A stretch of DNA of 64,000 nucleotides. Origin: Catellatospora citrea (GTDB lineage: Bacteria; Actinomycetota; Actinomycetes; Mycobacteriales; Micromonosporaceae). The stretch lies in contig NZ_RAPR01000001.1 of assembly GCF_003610235.1 (NCBI RefSeq), positions 2,480,001-2,544,000 on the forward strand, in the 5' to 3' direction. The translations under genes were made by a program, and so were the position numbers. The notes under the pieces are model-generated. The model did not search any database. It saw only the letters and a list, made by a program, of their open reading frames with translations, and was not told where the DNA came from. Within the stretch, counting starts at the first letter, position 1. Each line of letters starts with the position of its first letter. Below are positions 42,723-50,856 of this stretch, in pieces.

Positions 42723-42742
42723 GAAACTCTTGCGCAAGTTTC
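42723..42742. promoter_or_regulatory. LacI-family (MalR-like) operator candidate upstream of the amylase
   Basis: The perfect 10-bp palindrome CTTGCGCAAG (42729-42738) sits inside the broader dyad GAAACTCTTGCGCAAGTTTC. CTTGC half-sites are typical of maltose-type LacI repressors in actinobacteria. The position about 45 bp before the start codon fits repression at the promoter. Confidence 0.65.
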
Positions 42743-42910
42743 AAGGATGTTAGCCCCGCGTTGACGGGACGTGAAGAGTATCGATGCGCCGGATTTGCCG
42801 TACAAATCAGAGCTGAGGAGGGTTCCATTTGCACAGTGGATCTTCGGCAGGTCGGCCATGGGCCACATCGGCGCACGCTGGGGCGGGCGAACGCGGTCGC
42901 GATGCTGAAA

Positions 42911-42925
42911 AATCTTTCAAAGATT
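42911..42925. promoter_or_regulatory. Perfect palindrome in the amylase / flavoprotein gap
   Basis: AATCTTT-C-AAAGATT is a perfect 7+1+7 dyad in an AT-rich patch of the 391-bp gap between the divergent amylase and flavoprotein genes. It is a probable operator for one of them. Apart from this and the LacI-type box, nothing else is recognisable in the gap. Confidence 0.45.
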
Positions 42926-43078
42926 CTTCCAGTCGCGCGGCGTCGGGGTCCCGACAGGTCCGACGCAGAGCGCGTGAGCGGGCACACAGTGTCATCTACT
43001 GGACCGCATATTCGTTTTCATGATTGCGTTGCCGCTTCTTACGGTGTGTGCACACCTCACACCGAGACGGAGAAAACC

Positions 43079-44473
43079 TTGTCTGCCAAGGAAAAGTCCG
43101 GGCACGCGATCGTGCTCGGCGCCAGCATCGGCGGCCTGCTCGCCGCCCGCGTGCTGAGCGAGTCGTACGCGAAGGTCACCATCTTCGACCGCGACGCGCT
43201 GCCCACCGACGGCGTCACCGGCCGCAAGGGGGTGCCGCAGGGCGACCACACGCACGGCCTGCTCGCCCGCGGCCGCCAGGTGCTCGAAGAGCTGTTCCCC
43301 GGCTTCGCCGCCGACATGACCGCCGCCGGCGCGGTCCCCGTCGACGTCCAGGGCGACGTCGTATGGATCAACGGCGGCCACCGGCTGGCCGCGAAGCACA
43401 CCGGCCTGGCCGGCCTGGGCGTGACCCGCATCGGCCTGGAGGCGTACGTGCGCCGCCGGGTCATCGCGCTGCCCGGCGTGCAGTTGCTCGCCCGCCACGA
43501 GGCCGTCGGCCTGATCGCGAACGCCGACCGCACCCGGGTCGTCGGCGCGCGGGTGCTGCCCGTGGGCGGCGACACCGAGCTGCGGCTGGACGCCGACTTG
43601 GTGGTCGACGCCACCGGTCGCGGCAACCGCGGCCCGTCCTGGCTGGCCGAGCTGGGCTACGACAAGCCCGCCGAGGAGCACGTGGACTCCAAGACGGTCT
43701 ACGTGTCACGCGCCTACCGGCGTACGCCGGGGCAGCTCGGCTTCACCGCGGCCGTGATCAGCCCATCGCCCGAGCTGCCCATCGGCGGCGTCGTGGTGCC
43801 GGTCGAGGGCGACCGCTGGATGCTGACGCTGATCGGCGTCGGCGCGGGCGGCGTGCTGCCGGCCGACCCCGACGCGTACGCGCAGTTCGCCCGCCGGCTG
43901 GCCGGTGACGAGCTGTACCAGCTGCTCAGCACCTGCGAGCCGGCCGGTCCGGCCGTGCGGCTGCGGCTGCCGGTCAGCGTGCGCCGCCGCTACGAGCACC
44001 TGACCCGGCTGCCCGAGGGCCTGGTCTCCTTCGCGGACGCGGTGTGCAGCTTCAACCCGGCATACGGTCAGGGCATGACCGTCGCCGCGGCCGAGGCGAT
44101 CGTGCTGCGCGACTGCCTGCGCCAGGGCGGTGCGGGGCTGCCGAAGCGGTTCTACGCGGCCGCGTCGAAGGTCATCGACGTGCCGTGGGACATCGCGGTC
44201 GGCGCGGATCTGGCCTACCCCGAGGTCGAGGGCGTCCGCACCGGCAAGGGCAACTTCCTCAACGGGTACGTGGCCCGCCTGCACCGCGCGGCCGCCACGC
44301 ACCCCGAGGTCGGCCTCGCGTTCCTGGCCGTGGCGAACCTGATGTCCCCGCCGCAGCGGCTGTTCTCCCCCGGCGTGCTGGCCCGCGTCCTGTGGTCCGG
44401 CCGGGCGGGCAAGGCCCGCACCGCGCCGGTCGTGCCGGTCGCCCAGGTCACGCTGGCGGAAACAGCCGGCTGA
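43079..44473 (+). CDS. FAD-dependent oxidoreductase, geranylgeranyl-reductase/halogenase-like
   Basis: A 464-residue flavoprotein. The FAD-binding Rossmann motif is VLGASIGGLLAARVL (about 13-27), the second FAD region is DLVVDATGRGNRGP (about 175), and the late motif is SFADAVCSFNPAYGQGM, where Asp usually contacts the ribityl chain. It belongs to the broad group of flavin monooxygenases and reductases that act on lipids or natural products; the substrate is unknown. TTG at 43079 has GGAG 6 nt upstream; GTG 43046 is also in frame. An ordinary imperfect terminator follows. Confidence 0.8.
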   Translation: MSAKEKSGHAIVLGASIGGLLAARVLSESYAKVTIFDRDALPTDGVTGRKGVPQGDHTHGLLARGRQVLEELFPGFAADMTAAGAVPVDVQGDVVWINGGHRLAAKHTGLAGLGVTRIGLEAYVRRRVIALPGVQLLARHEAVGLIANADRTRVVGARVLPVGGDTELRLDADLVVDATGRGNRGPSWLAELGYDKPAEEHVDSKTVYVSRAYRRTPGQLGFTAAVISPSPELPIGGVVVPVEGDRWMLTLIGVGAGGVLPADPDAYAQFARRLAGDELYQLLSTCEPAGPAVRLRLPVSVRRRYEHLTRLPEGLVSFADAVCSFNPAYGQGMTVAAAEAIVLRDCLRQGGAGLPKRFYAAASKVIDVPWDIAVGADLAYPEVEGVRTGKGNFLNGYVARLHRAAATHPEVGLAFLAVANLMSPPQRLFSPGVLARVLWSGRAGKARTAPVVPVAQVTLAETAG

Positions 44474-44475
44474 TC

Positions 44476-44556
44476 GTCGTCGGCCCGCCGGCGGGCGGTC
44501 GATCCGGGGTGCGACCGAATCGACCGAGCCGCCGGCGGGCGACGGCCGTCCGCGAC
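44476..44556. terminator. Imperfect inverted repeat between convergent flavoprotein and SDR genes
   Basis: CCCGCCGGCGGGCGGTCGAT near the flavoprotein stop pairs with a similar inverted sequence around 44525-44555. The placement fits a bidirectional terminator. The remaining 120 bp before the SDR gene show nothing further. Confidence 0.5.
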
Positions 44557-44679
44557 ACCCGTTCCGGGACGCGCCCATCCCTCATCCGACGGGTGCCCGC
44601 GCGGCGCACGCGGTTTCCCCGAAAGCCCGCGTGCCAAACCTCCGCAGCGAGAAGAATCCGGCCACGGTCACCCGGGCGT

Positions 44680-45462
44680 TCACAGCGTGGTGATGAGCCC
44701 GCCGTCGATGACGAAGTCGGCGCCGGTCACGTTGCCCGCGCGTGCGCCGGCCAGCAGCACCACCAGGTCGGCGACCTCCTCGGCCTCGGTGAACCGGCCC
44801 GTCGCCGCCTGCCCCGCGACCTGCTTGGCCATCTCCTCGGCGGACACCCCGGCGGCCTTGCCGAACGACTTGGCGACACCGTCCTCGCCCGTCCACAACG
44901 GCGTGCGCACCGGACCCGGGCTCACCGTGTTGACCCGGATGCCCTTCGGCCCGACCTCCTTGGACAGCGCCTTGGAGAAGTTGGTCAGCGCCGCCTTCGA
45001 CGCGGTGTAGTCGATGATCATGGGATCGGGCAGGAAGGCGTTGATCGAGCTCACCGTCACGATGCTGCCCGCGCCCCGGGCCAGCAGGTGCGGCAGCGCG
45101 GCCCGGGTGGTGCGCACCGCGGAGAGCAGGTTGACGCTCAGCGCCCACAGCCAGTCCTCGTCGGTGACCGAGGTGAACCCACCCGGCCGGGCCTTCACCC
45201 CGCCCACGTTGTTGACCAGGATGTCCAGCCCGCCGTACGCGGCCACCGCCTCGTCGATCAGGCGCTGCGGCCCGGCCGGGTCGGTCAGGTCGACCGCGAC
45301 GGCGTGCACCGGTCCGTCGATCCCGGCCAGGTCGCCGGAGGTGTCCCGGGCCGCGGCGACCACACTCGCGCCCTCGGCGACCAGTGCTTTCACCACCGCC
45401 AGGCCGATGCCTTTACTGGCTCCGGTGACCACCGCGACCTTGCCGCCCAGCTGCAGATCCAT
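44680..45462 (-). CDS. Short-chain dehydrogenase/reductase
   Basis: A 260-residue classical SDR that uses NAD(P)H. The cofactor motif is TGASKGIG (about 14-21), NNVGG takes the NNAG position, Ser lies in TVSSINAFL, and the catalytic pair is YTASK (about 155-159). Substrates of such enzymes range widely and cannot be told here. The ATG at 45462 has GGGGGAGG upstream. It lies 70 bp from the DinB gene on the same strand, possibly co-transcribed. Confidence 0.88.
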   Translation of the reverse strand: MDLQLGGKVAVVTGASKGIGLAVVKALVAEGASVVAAARDTSGDLAGIDGPVHAVAVDLTDPAGPQRLIDEAVAAYGGLDILVNNVGGVKARPGGFTSVTDEDWLWALSVNLLSAVRTTRAALPHLLARGAGSIVTVSSINAFLPDPMIIDYTASKAALTNFSKALSKEVGPKGIRVNTVSPGPVRTPLWTGEDGVAKSFGKAAGVSAEEMAKQVAGQAATGRFTEAEEVADLVVLLAGARAGNVTGADFVIDGGLITTL

Positions 45463-45532
45463 GACGCCTCCCCCGATGCGCTCCGGTTCAGGCTACGTGC
45501 GCCGGGCCGGTCCAACCGGGGAATCGGGCAGG

Positions 45533-46039
45533 TCAGTCGCCCTTGGTGCCGTCGACCAGCTCGCGCACCACGTCGAGGTGGCCGTTGTGGCGGGCGATCT
45601 CCTCCACGAGGTGGAACAGGATCCAGCGCAGCGTCGCGGGGCGACCGGCCCGGCCCAGGTTGCGCTGGGCGAGGGTGTCCAGGTCGAGCGAGGCGACCAG
45701 CTCCCGGTAGCGGGCGCTCTGCGCGTCGTACTCGTCGAGCAGCTGCTCGATCGGGGTGTCCAGGGCGTAGGTGAACTCGCGGTCCGGGTCCTCCTTCGTC
45801 CACGGCCCGGCGTCCTCCTCGCCCAGCAGCACCACCTGGAACCACGAGTACTCCACCCAGCGCACGTGGCTGACCAGGCCCTTCACGGTCATCAGCGGGG
45901 AGTCCGGCAACGGCGCCCTACGCGCGTCTTCGTCCGTCACGCCCTCGCACTTGGCGCGCACGGTCGCGCGCACGTAGTCGAGGAAGGTGGTCAAGGTGGC
46001 TCGTTCGTCCCAGGCGGCGGGCACGTCGGTTCGCGTCAT
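45533..46039 (-). CDS. DinB-superfamily (DUF664) protein
   Basis: A 168-residue four-helix protein of the DinB/YfiT superfamily. Histidines at the expected metal-binding positions occur in LVSHVRWVEYSWF and FHLVEEIARHNGHLDVVREL. Relatives include thiol transferases that use bacillithiol or mycothiol; in this organism mycothiol would be the likely partner, but this is inference. The ATG at 46039 has AGG upstream; an ATG 4 codons earlier is possible. Confidence 0.82.
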   Translation of the reverse strand: MTRTDVPAAWDERATLTTFLDYVRATVRAKCEGVTDEDARRAPLPDSPLMTVKGLVSHVRWVEYSWFQVVLLGEEDAGPWTKEDPDREFTYALDTPIEQLLDEYDAQSARYRELVASLDLDTLAQRNLGRAGRPATLRWILFHLVEEIARHNGHLDVVRELVDGTKGD

Positions 46040-46166
46040 GCCTGCGATCATGCTGGTCGGCCCGGTGCCTGTCGAACCGATAAGCCCCGGTGCAGACCCC
46101 GGTCGGCAACGCCCCGACAACGCTCATGGGCGACGTCGGGCCGCGGGCCGGCGTGGGCCGGACAGG

Positions 46167-46856
46167 TCAGGCCAGGGCCGCGCGCAGCACCGACGCGGTG
46201 TCGGCCAGTGACGGCAGCACCACGTCCGCCCCTGCCTCGGCCAGCTCGTCGGCCGTGCACGAGCCGGTCGCCACGCCGATCGCGATCGCGCCGTTGGCCC
46301 TGGCCGCCTCGATGTCGTGCGGGGTGTCCCCGATGACGACGACCCGCCGCGCGGGCAGCGTCGCGGCGTACTTGGCCTGCGCCCGCTCGTGGGCCAGCCG
46401 CACCAGCACGGCACGCACCCCGTCGTCGCAGCCGTAGCCGCCGACCTCCAGGTCGATCGGCCCGAGCAGGTCGAACGCGGACAGCTTCTCGTAGGCCGCC
46501 GCCCGGATGTTGCCGGTGACCACCGACTGCACCACGCCGGCCTGCGCCGACAGCGCGGCCAGCGCCTGCGCCGCGCCCGCCAGCGCCGAGCCGCGGGCCA
46601 GCAACTGCGGCCGGTGTGCCCGGGTGTGCTCGGCCAGGTGGGTGAAGAACTCGGCCACGATCTCCGCGCTGACCTCGCGGCCGTGCCACGCCAGCGCCGT
46701 CGTGAAGATCCAGTGATCGGTACGCCCGCCGAACTCCGGCAGCCGCGGCGGCTCGCTGCCCACCACCGCCAGGTACGCGGCGACGAACACGTCCCGGCCG
46801 ACCTTGCCGCCGTCGATCAGCGTGCGGTCGATGTCCCAGAGCACCAGCCGTTGCAT
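46167..46856 (-). CDS. HAD-superfamily hydrolase
   Basis: A 229-residue phosphatase-type HAD protein. Motif I is WDIDRT with nucleophile Asp8 and Asp10, motif II lies in SVVTGN, and motif IV is VVVIGDTPHDIEAA. The cap domain sits between motifs I and II (about 15-85), as in phosphoglycolate-phosphatase-like members. The substrate is unknown. The ATG has GGGG upstream. It stands alone between the DinB gene and the first sigma operon. Confidence 0.85.
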   Translation of the reverse strand: MQRLVLWDIDRTLIDGGKVGRDVFVAAYLAVVGSEPPRLPEFGGRTDHWIFTTALAWHGREVSAEIVAEFFTHLAEHTRAHRPQLLARGSALAGAAQALAALSAQAGVVQSVVTGNIRAAAYEKLSAFDLLGPIDLEVGGYGCDDGVRAVLVRLAHERAQAKYAATLPARRVVVIGDTPHDIEAARANGAIAIGVATGSCTADELAEAGADVVLPSLADTASVLRAALA

Positions 46857-46935
46857 CCCCTGACCGGATCACGCGGCTCGGACCCGTGTCAAGCCGCGGG
46901 CCGGGCACGCAGCACGCGCGCCCGGCCCGCGGCGG

Positions 46936-48168
46936 TCACCGGCAGGTCCAGCGCAGTGTCAGGTATGCCGGCAGCCCGTTCTCCGGCGTGACGTCCTGGA
47001 TCCCGGCCAGCACGCGGCCGTCCGGGCTGATCACATAGACGTGCAGCCGTTCCCTCGCCCCGTTCCGGGAGATCGGATGACCCGGCACGGGTGGCACCGG
47101 AACCGCCTTGCCCCAGCCCGCCAGTGTCAGCGCGCCAGCCTTCCGTACGATCGACCACCCGTGCGGGCTGACCCGTTCCGCTGCCGCCAGCTCCTCGACC
47201 TCGCCCGTGGCGAGGTTCCAGCGGGTCGGCCGGCTCAGCCTGGCCTCGTTCTCGCCGCCCCCGATGTTGCCCGCGGCCCATCCGTCGGCGACGGCGAAGA
47301 CCCGCGACGCGTCGACCGGGAGACCGTTGATCGTGTCGGGCACCCTGAGCCGCTGTGCCGAGCCACCCGGCGGCCAGACGTATCCCCAGCCCCGGCCGGA
47401 GTAGCGGTAGGCAGGTTTCGGGCCGAGCCGCCCTTCGTAGAGTTGGGCGGCGATGGTGCCGTCATCGGCGATCGCCATCGGATCGGCCGCGGTCATGCCG
47501 TCCGGCACGAGCAGGAGCACCGGCTCGGCGTCGGCATCGGACCAGGTCACCAACTGGTTGTCGGCGACCAGGCCGACGATCGTGCCGGTGGCGTTGATCC
47601 CGAGGCCGAGCGCGCCCGTGCCGCTGAGCCTGGTGACCTTGCCGTCCCGATACACCCAGGTCTTCGATTTCTCGCGGCCGCCCCTGGTCCCGGTCTCGAC
47701 GGTCATCAGCACGGCGCCCGTCGAGCTGACCGCCTCGACCGAGGTGGCTCCGTCCGGCCACGGGACGACCGTGGGGGACGCGCCGTCCGCCCAGACCACC
47801 AGGACGGCACCCTTGGCGTCCCAGGCCCGCGCCGCCAAGACCCGGCCGCTGGCATCTCCGCGGATGCTGAAGACGCCGTCGTTGCGGACGCCCTTGGGCA
47901 GCGGCAGCTCCGCGGCGGTGCAGGCCGACGGGCCGAGCCTGGCCGACGACGCCGACGGGGCAGGCGTGATCGCGGGTTCGGGGGCCGGGCGCGGCGGCAG
48001 GTTCACCGCGGCCAGCAGGGCCGTGACGGCCAGGGTGGCGGCCGCACCGGCGAAGCCCGCCCGGCGCCTGGTCCGGCGGCGGCGTCCCAGCACGAACGCC
48101 CGCTCGGTCACATCGAACACACCGGCGTGGTCGCTGATCGCGTGCAGCAGTTCCTTCAGGTCGCTCAT
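46936..48168 (-). CDS. Single-pass membrane partner of SigE-type sigma factor, copy 1
   Basis: A 410-residue protein. The cytoplasmic N-terminus of about 35 residues (SDLKELLHAISDHAGVFDVTE in parts, then LGRRRR) precedes one membrane helix (about 38-58). A Pro/Ala linker leads to an outer domain of about 320 residues with repeated beta-strand units (GDASGRVLAARAW, INATGTIVGLV, ADDGTIAAQL) that look like a beta-propeller. It starts inside the sigma stop codon (ATGA), so it is probably that sigma factor's membrane anti-sigma or sensor. The usual zinc anti-sigma motif HxxxCxxC is absent. A close paralogue lies at 48871-50115. Confidence 0.75.
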   Translation of the reverse strand: MSDLKELLHAISDHAGVFDVTERAFVLGRRRRTRRRAGFAGAAATLAVTALLAAVNLPPRPAPEPAITPAPSASSARLGPSACTAAELPLPKGVRNDGVFSIRGDASGRVLAARAWDAKGAVLVVWADGASPTVVPWPDGATSVEAVSSTGAVLMTVETGTRGGREKSKTWVYRDGKVTRLSGTGALGLGINATGTIVGLVADNQLVTWSDADAEPVLLLVPDGMTAADPMAIADDGTIAAQLYEGRLGPKPAYRYSGRGWGYVWPPGGSAQRLRVPDTINGLPVDASRVFAVADGWAAGNIGGGENEARLSRPTRWNLATGEVEELAAAERVSPHGWSIVRKAGALTLAGWGKAVPVPPVPGHPISRNGARERLHVYVISPDGRVLAGIQDVTPENGLPAYLTLRWTCR

Positions 48169-48728
48169 GCCGTCACCCCGTTCCGGCTGTGCGCGCGGCC
48201 GGACACGACGGCGCGCTCACCCGGCTCCTTCACCAGCACGTGCAGCTCCGGCGCGAGCTCGCGCAGCCGCGCCAACGCGTGCGAGGTCTGGCTCTTGACC
48301 GTGCCGATCGACACGCCGAGCGCCTCGGCCGCGTCCGCCTCGGACAGGTCCTCGAAATACCGCAGCACGATCACCGCACGCTGCTTGCGGGTCAGCTTGG
48401 CGAGCGCCTGCTCCAGCAGCAGCCGCCGCACGGTCTCGGCGGCCATGTCCGGCCCGGCCGCCCCGTCCGGCAGCTCCGCGGTCGTGTACTCGGCCCGCAG
48501 GTGGCGGGCGCGCCGCCAGGCCGACACGTGCTCGTGGTACATCAGCTTGCGCACGTACGCGTCCGGCGTGCCCGCCGCCACCACCTTCGACCACCGCGAG
48601 GACAGCCGGATCAGCGTGTTCTGCAGCAGGTCCTCCGCCGCGTGGCGGTCCCCGGTGAGCAGGTACGCGATACGCGACAACCAGCCCAGTCTCGCGTGCA
48701 CGAAGTCACGGAAACCTTCGTCGTCCAC
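48165..48728 (-). CDS. SigE-family ECF RNA polymerase sigma factor, copy 1
   Basis: A 187-residue sigma factor with region 2 (about 8-75, LTGDRHAAEDLLQNTLIRL) and region 4 (about 115-170, LTRKQRAVIVLRYFEDLSEADAAEALGVSIGTVKS in parts). It belongs to the actinobacterial SigE/SigM-like ECF group. The start is a GTG at 48728 with GGAGGTGA upstream. Its stop overlaps the start of the membrane partner gene by ATGA. It is a paralogue of the sigma factor at 50183-50710, which points to a tandem duplication of the pair. Confidence 0.88.
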   Translation of the reverse strand: MDDEGFRDFVHARLGWLSRIAYLLTGDRHAAEDLLQNTLIRLSSRWSKVVAAGTPDAYVRKLMYHEHVSAWRRARHLRAEYTTAELPDGAAGPDMAAETVRRLLLEQALAKLTRKQRAVIVLRYFEDLSEADAAEALGVSIGTVKSQTSHALARLRELAPELHVLVKEPGERAVVSGRAHSRNGVTA

Positions 48729-48819
48729 CAGCCGTCACCTCCCCCGTTCGTATCCGGTCTTCCGCCTCACCTGACGGCGGCGTACGCCACGAAAGTTGGA
48801 AGTCCTCGGTAGCGGAGTC

Positions 48820-48868
48820 AGGAAGGGCACCTTCCTCTACGAAATCCGATGGGAAGGTGCCCTTCCTT
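48820..48868 (-). repeat. Family C 49-bp hairpin element, copy 3
   Basis: Outer arms as in the other copies; the centre (CTCTACGAAATCCGATGGG) is the most divergent of the five. It starts two bases after the stop codon of the second membrane partner gene, a terminator position. The sigma 1 promoter must lie in the remaining gap (48729-48819). Confidence 0.85.
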
Positions 48869-48870
48869 CG

Positions 48871-50115
48871 TCAGGTGCAGTGCCAGGCGACCGCGACGAC
48901 TCCGGTCTTGTCGATCGACTGGTAGCCCGCGACGATCCGGCCGTCCGTGCTGATCACCCGGATGTCCGGCTCCGCCTCGAAGGACTCGGGGGCGCCCTGC
49001 ACATCCGGCAGCGGCACGCTGGCCTGCTCCAGGAACAGCATCGGGTGCCTGTCCCACGAGACCGCGAGCCCGACCGTGTTGACGAGTCTCGGGCGGCCGG
49101 CCACGGCGTGCCAGCTGACCTCGCCGGTGGCGAGGTTCCACCGGGCCACGAAGTCGCGCCCGTCGGCCCGGGTGGTGCCGGTGGCGAGGGTGCCGCCCAC
49201 CTGGCCGTCGTGGATGTCCTCGGCCGTGGCTCCGGTGACCGGGTTTCCGTCGATGCTGTCGGGCACCTTCAGGTCCCGCATCGTGCCGTCGGGCAGCCAG
49301 ACGACCGGTCGGGTCGGCATCACCGGCACGACCGGGTCCTGCCCAGGCTTGGGCGACGACGGCAGCGGCTGCAACCAGCCGGAGACCGTGCCGTCGGCGT
49401 CGATGCCGGTCGCCTTGCCCCTCATCCCGGCCGGCATCGCCAGCGCGGCCGGTGCCGCGGTCGAGGTGCGCCAGATCACGGGCCAGGCGTCCGACCCGCC
49501 GCCTTCGCTCATCGCGCCGACGGTGACACCGCTGTCGTTGACCGCGGTCGCGCCCGCGTGCCGCCCCTTGAGCCGGTTCAGGCTGCCGTCCCGGTAGATC
49601 CACGGGACCTGGACGTCCCCGTCGACGAAGCTGAACCCGACGGCGATGCCGGTGGAGCTGATGTCCCTGAAGGAGGGGTCCTCGCCCTCGTGCCGGATCA
49701 CCTTGACCTTGCCGTCCTCCCAGATCAGCAGGCGGTCGCGGCCGTCGTAGGGGTAGGCCCGGCCGACCAGGAGACGGCCGGTGGGATCGCCGCCGGTCAC
49801 CACACTCTTCGGCGGGTAGCCCCTGGGCATCGGCAGGCGCTCGGCCACACACGCGGCCACGTTCACGGCCGGTGTGGTCGGCGACAGCGCCGGGACCGGG
49901 GACGAAGGCGCCGCCGGGGGCAGGGGCGCGCTCTGCACGGCCGGCAGGAACGTGACACCCAGGATCGACAGGGCGACCACCGCGGCGAGCCCGCCCACAC
50001 CGGCCAGGCGACGGGCGTTGCGCCGCCGGCGGCCGAGGGTCAGCGCGCGCTCGGTGACGTCGTACGTGCGGGCGCGGTCGCCGATGTCGGCCAGCAGCTC
50101 GTTCAAGTCGCTCAT
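48871..50115 (-). CDS. Single-pass membrane partner of SigE-type sigma factor, copy 2
   Basis: A 414-residue paralogue of the protein at 46936-48168. The N-terminal cytoplasmic part is closely alike (SDLNELLADIGDRARTYDVTE in parts, then LGRRRR), as is the single membrane helix (about 40-60). The outer domain has diverged more (GDPTGRLLVGRAY, VNDSGVTVGAMS, IDADGTVSGWL), but keeps the repeated strand pattern. Conservation of the short inner segment suggests that it touches the sigma factor. It begins with ATGA overlap on a 24-codon micro-ORF rather than on the sigma gene itself. Confidence 0.75.
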   Translation of the reverse strand: MSDLNELLADIGDRARTYDVTERALTLGRRRRNARRLAGVGGLAAVVALSILGVTFLPAVQSAPLPPAAPSSPVPALSPTTPAVNVAACVAERLPMPRGYPPKSVVTGGDPTGRLLVGRAYPYDGRDRLLIWEDGKVKVIRHEGEDPSFRDISSTGIAVGFSFVDGDVQVPWIYRDGSLNRLKGRHAGATAVNDSGVTVGAMSEGGGSDAWPVIWRTSTAAPAALAMPAGMRGKATGIDADGTVSGWLQPLPSSPKPGQDPVVPVMPTRPVVWLPDGTMRDLKVPDSIDGNPVTGATAEDIHDGQVGGTLATGTTRADGRDFVARWNLATGEVSWHAVAGRPRLVNTVGLAVSWDRHPMLFLEQASVPLPDVQGAPESFEAEPDIRVISTDGRIVAGYQSIDKTGVVAVAWHCT

Positions 50116-50186
50116 GCCTTCTCCTCGCTTCGCTCGTCGGCGGCATGAGCCCCGGGCGACATGATTCGCTCGCTGCGCTCGCTCAT
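50112..50186 (-). CDS. 24-codon micro-ORF bridging sigma and membrane-partner genes
   Basis: The ATG overlaps the sigma 2 stop (GCATGA) and the stop overlaps the partner ATG (GCATGA), so the three frames are linked by two 4-bp overlaps. The peptide starts MSERSERI and is rich in Ser, Glu, Arg and Ala. In the paralogous operon the sigma and partner genes overlap directly, so this 71-bp segment looks inserted. The start is part of the ATGAGCGAGCGCAGCGAGCG sequence that recurs in actinobacterial genomes. Translation as a coupling relay is plausible; a function of the peptide itself is not shown. Confidence 0.45.
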   Translation of the reverse strand: MSERSERIMSPGAHAADERSEEKA

Positions 50187-50710
50187 GCCCAGGCCTCCTT
50201 CGGCTCCCTGACCAGCACGTGCAGTTCGGGCGCCAGCTCGCGCAGCCGCTTCAGGGCGTACGACGTCTGGCTCTTGACCGTGCCCACGGAGACGCCGAGG
50301 GCCGCGGCGGCGTCGGCCTCGGACAGGTCCTCGACGAAGCGCAGCACGATCACCGCCCGCTGCTTGCGGGTCAGCTTGGCGAGCGCCTGCTCCAGCAGCA
50401 GGCGGCGCACCGTCTCGGCGGCCATGTCCCGGCCGCTGCCGCCCTCCGGCGGCTCCGCCGTGGACCACTCGGCGCGCAGGTGGTGGTTGCGCCGCCAGGC
50501 CGACACGTGCTCGTGGTAGAGGATCTTGCGCAGGTAGGCGTCCGGCGCACCCCCGGCTGACACCTTCGACCACCGTGACGCGAGTTTGACCAGCGCGTTC
50601 TGCAGCAGGTCCTCTGCCGCGTGATGGTCACCGGTCAGCAGGTACGCGATGCGCGACAGCCTGCGCAGCCGCGCGTGCACGAATTCGCGGAATCCGTCGT
50701 CGTCCGCCAC
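50183..50710 (-). CDS. SigE-family ECF RNA polymerase sigma factor, copy 2
   Basis: A 175-residue ECF sigma factor, strongly similar to the one at 48165-48728 through regions 2 (LTGDHHAAEDLLQNALVKL) and 4 (LTRKQRAVIVLRFVEDLSEADAAAALGVSVGTVKS in parts). It differs mainly at the C-terminus (LVREPKEAWA). The GTG start has GGGGAGGTGA upstream. Its stop overlaps a micro-ORF, not the partner gene. Each sigma factor probably answers to its own membrane partner. Confidence 0.88.
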   Translation of the reverse strand: MADDDGFREFVHARLRRLSRIAYLLTGDHHAAEDLLQNALVKLASRWSKVSAGGAPDAYLRKILYHEHVSAWRRNHHLRAEWSTAEPPEGGSGRDMAAETVRRLLLEQALAKLTRKQRAVIVLRFVEDLSEADAAAALGVSVGTVKSQTSYALKRLRELAPELHVLVREPKEAWA

Positions 50711-50800
50711 ATGTCACCTCCCCGTTCGTCTTCCCGACCTTCCGCCCCACCTACACGGCGGCGTGCCGGGCATGGGTTGGAAAACCTGCCGGAGAAAGTT

Positions 50801-50849
50801 AAGAAGGGCACCTTCCACTACGCATAGCGATGTGAAGGTGCCCTTCCTT
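50801..50849 (-). repeat. Family C 49-bp hairpin element, copy 4
   Basis: Arms AAGAAGGGCACCTTC with complement and centre CACTACGCATAGCGATGTG. It lies 7 bp after the stop of the acyl-CoA ligase gene, at its 3' end. Confidence 0.9.
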
Positions 50850-50856
50850 CTGCTCG

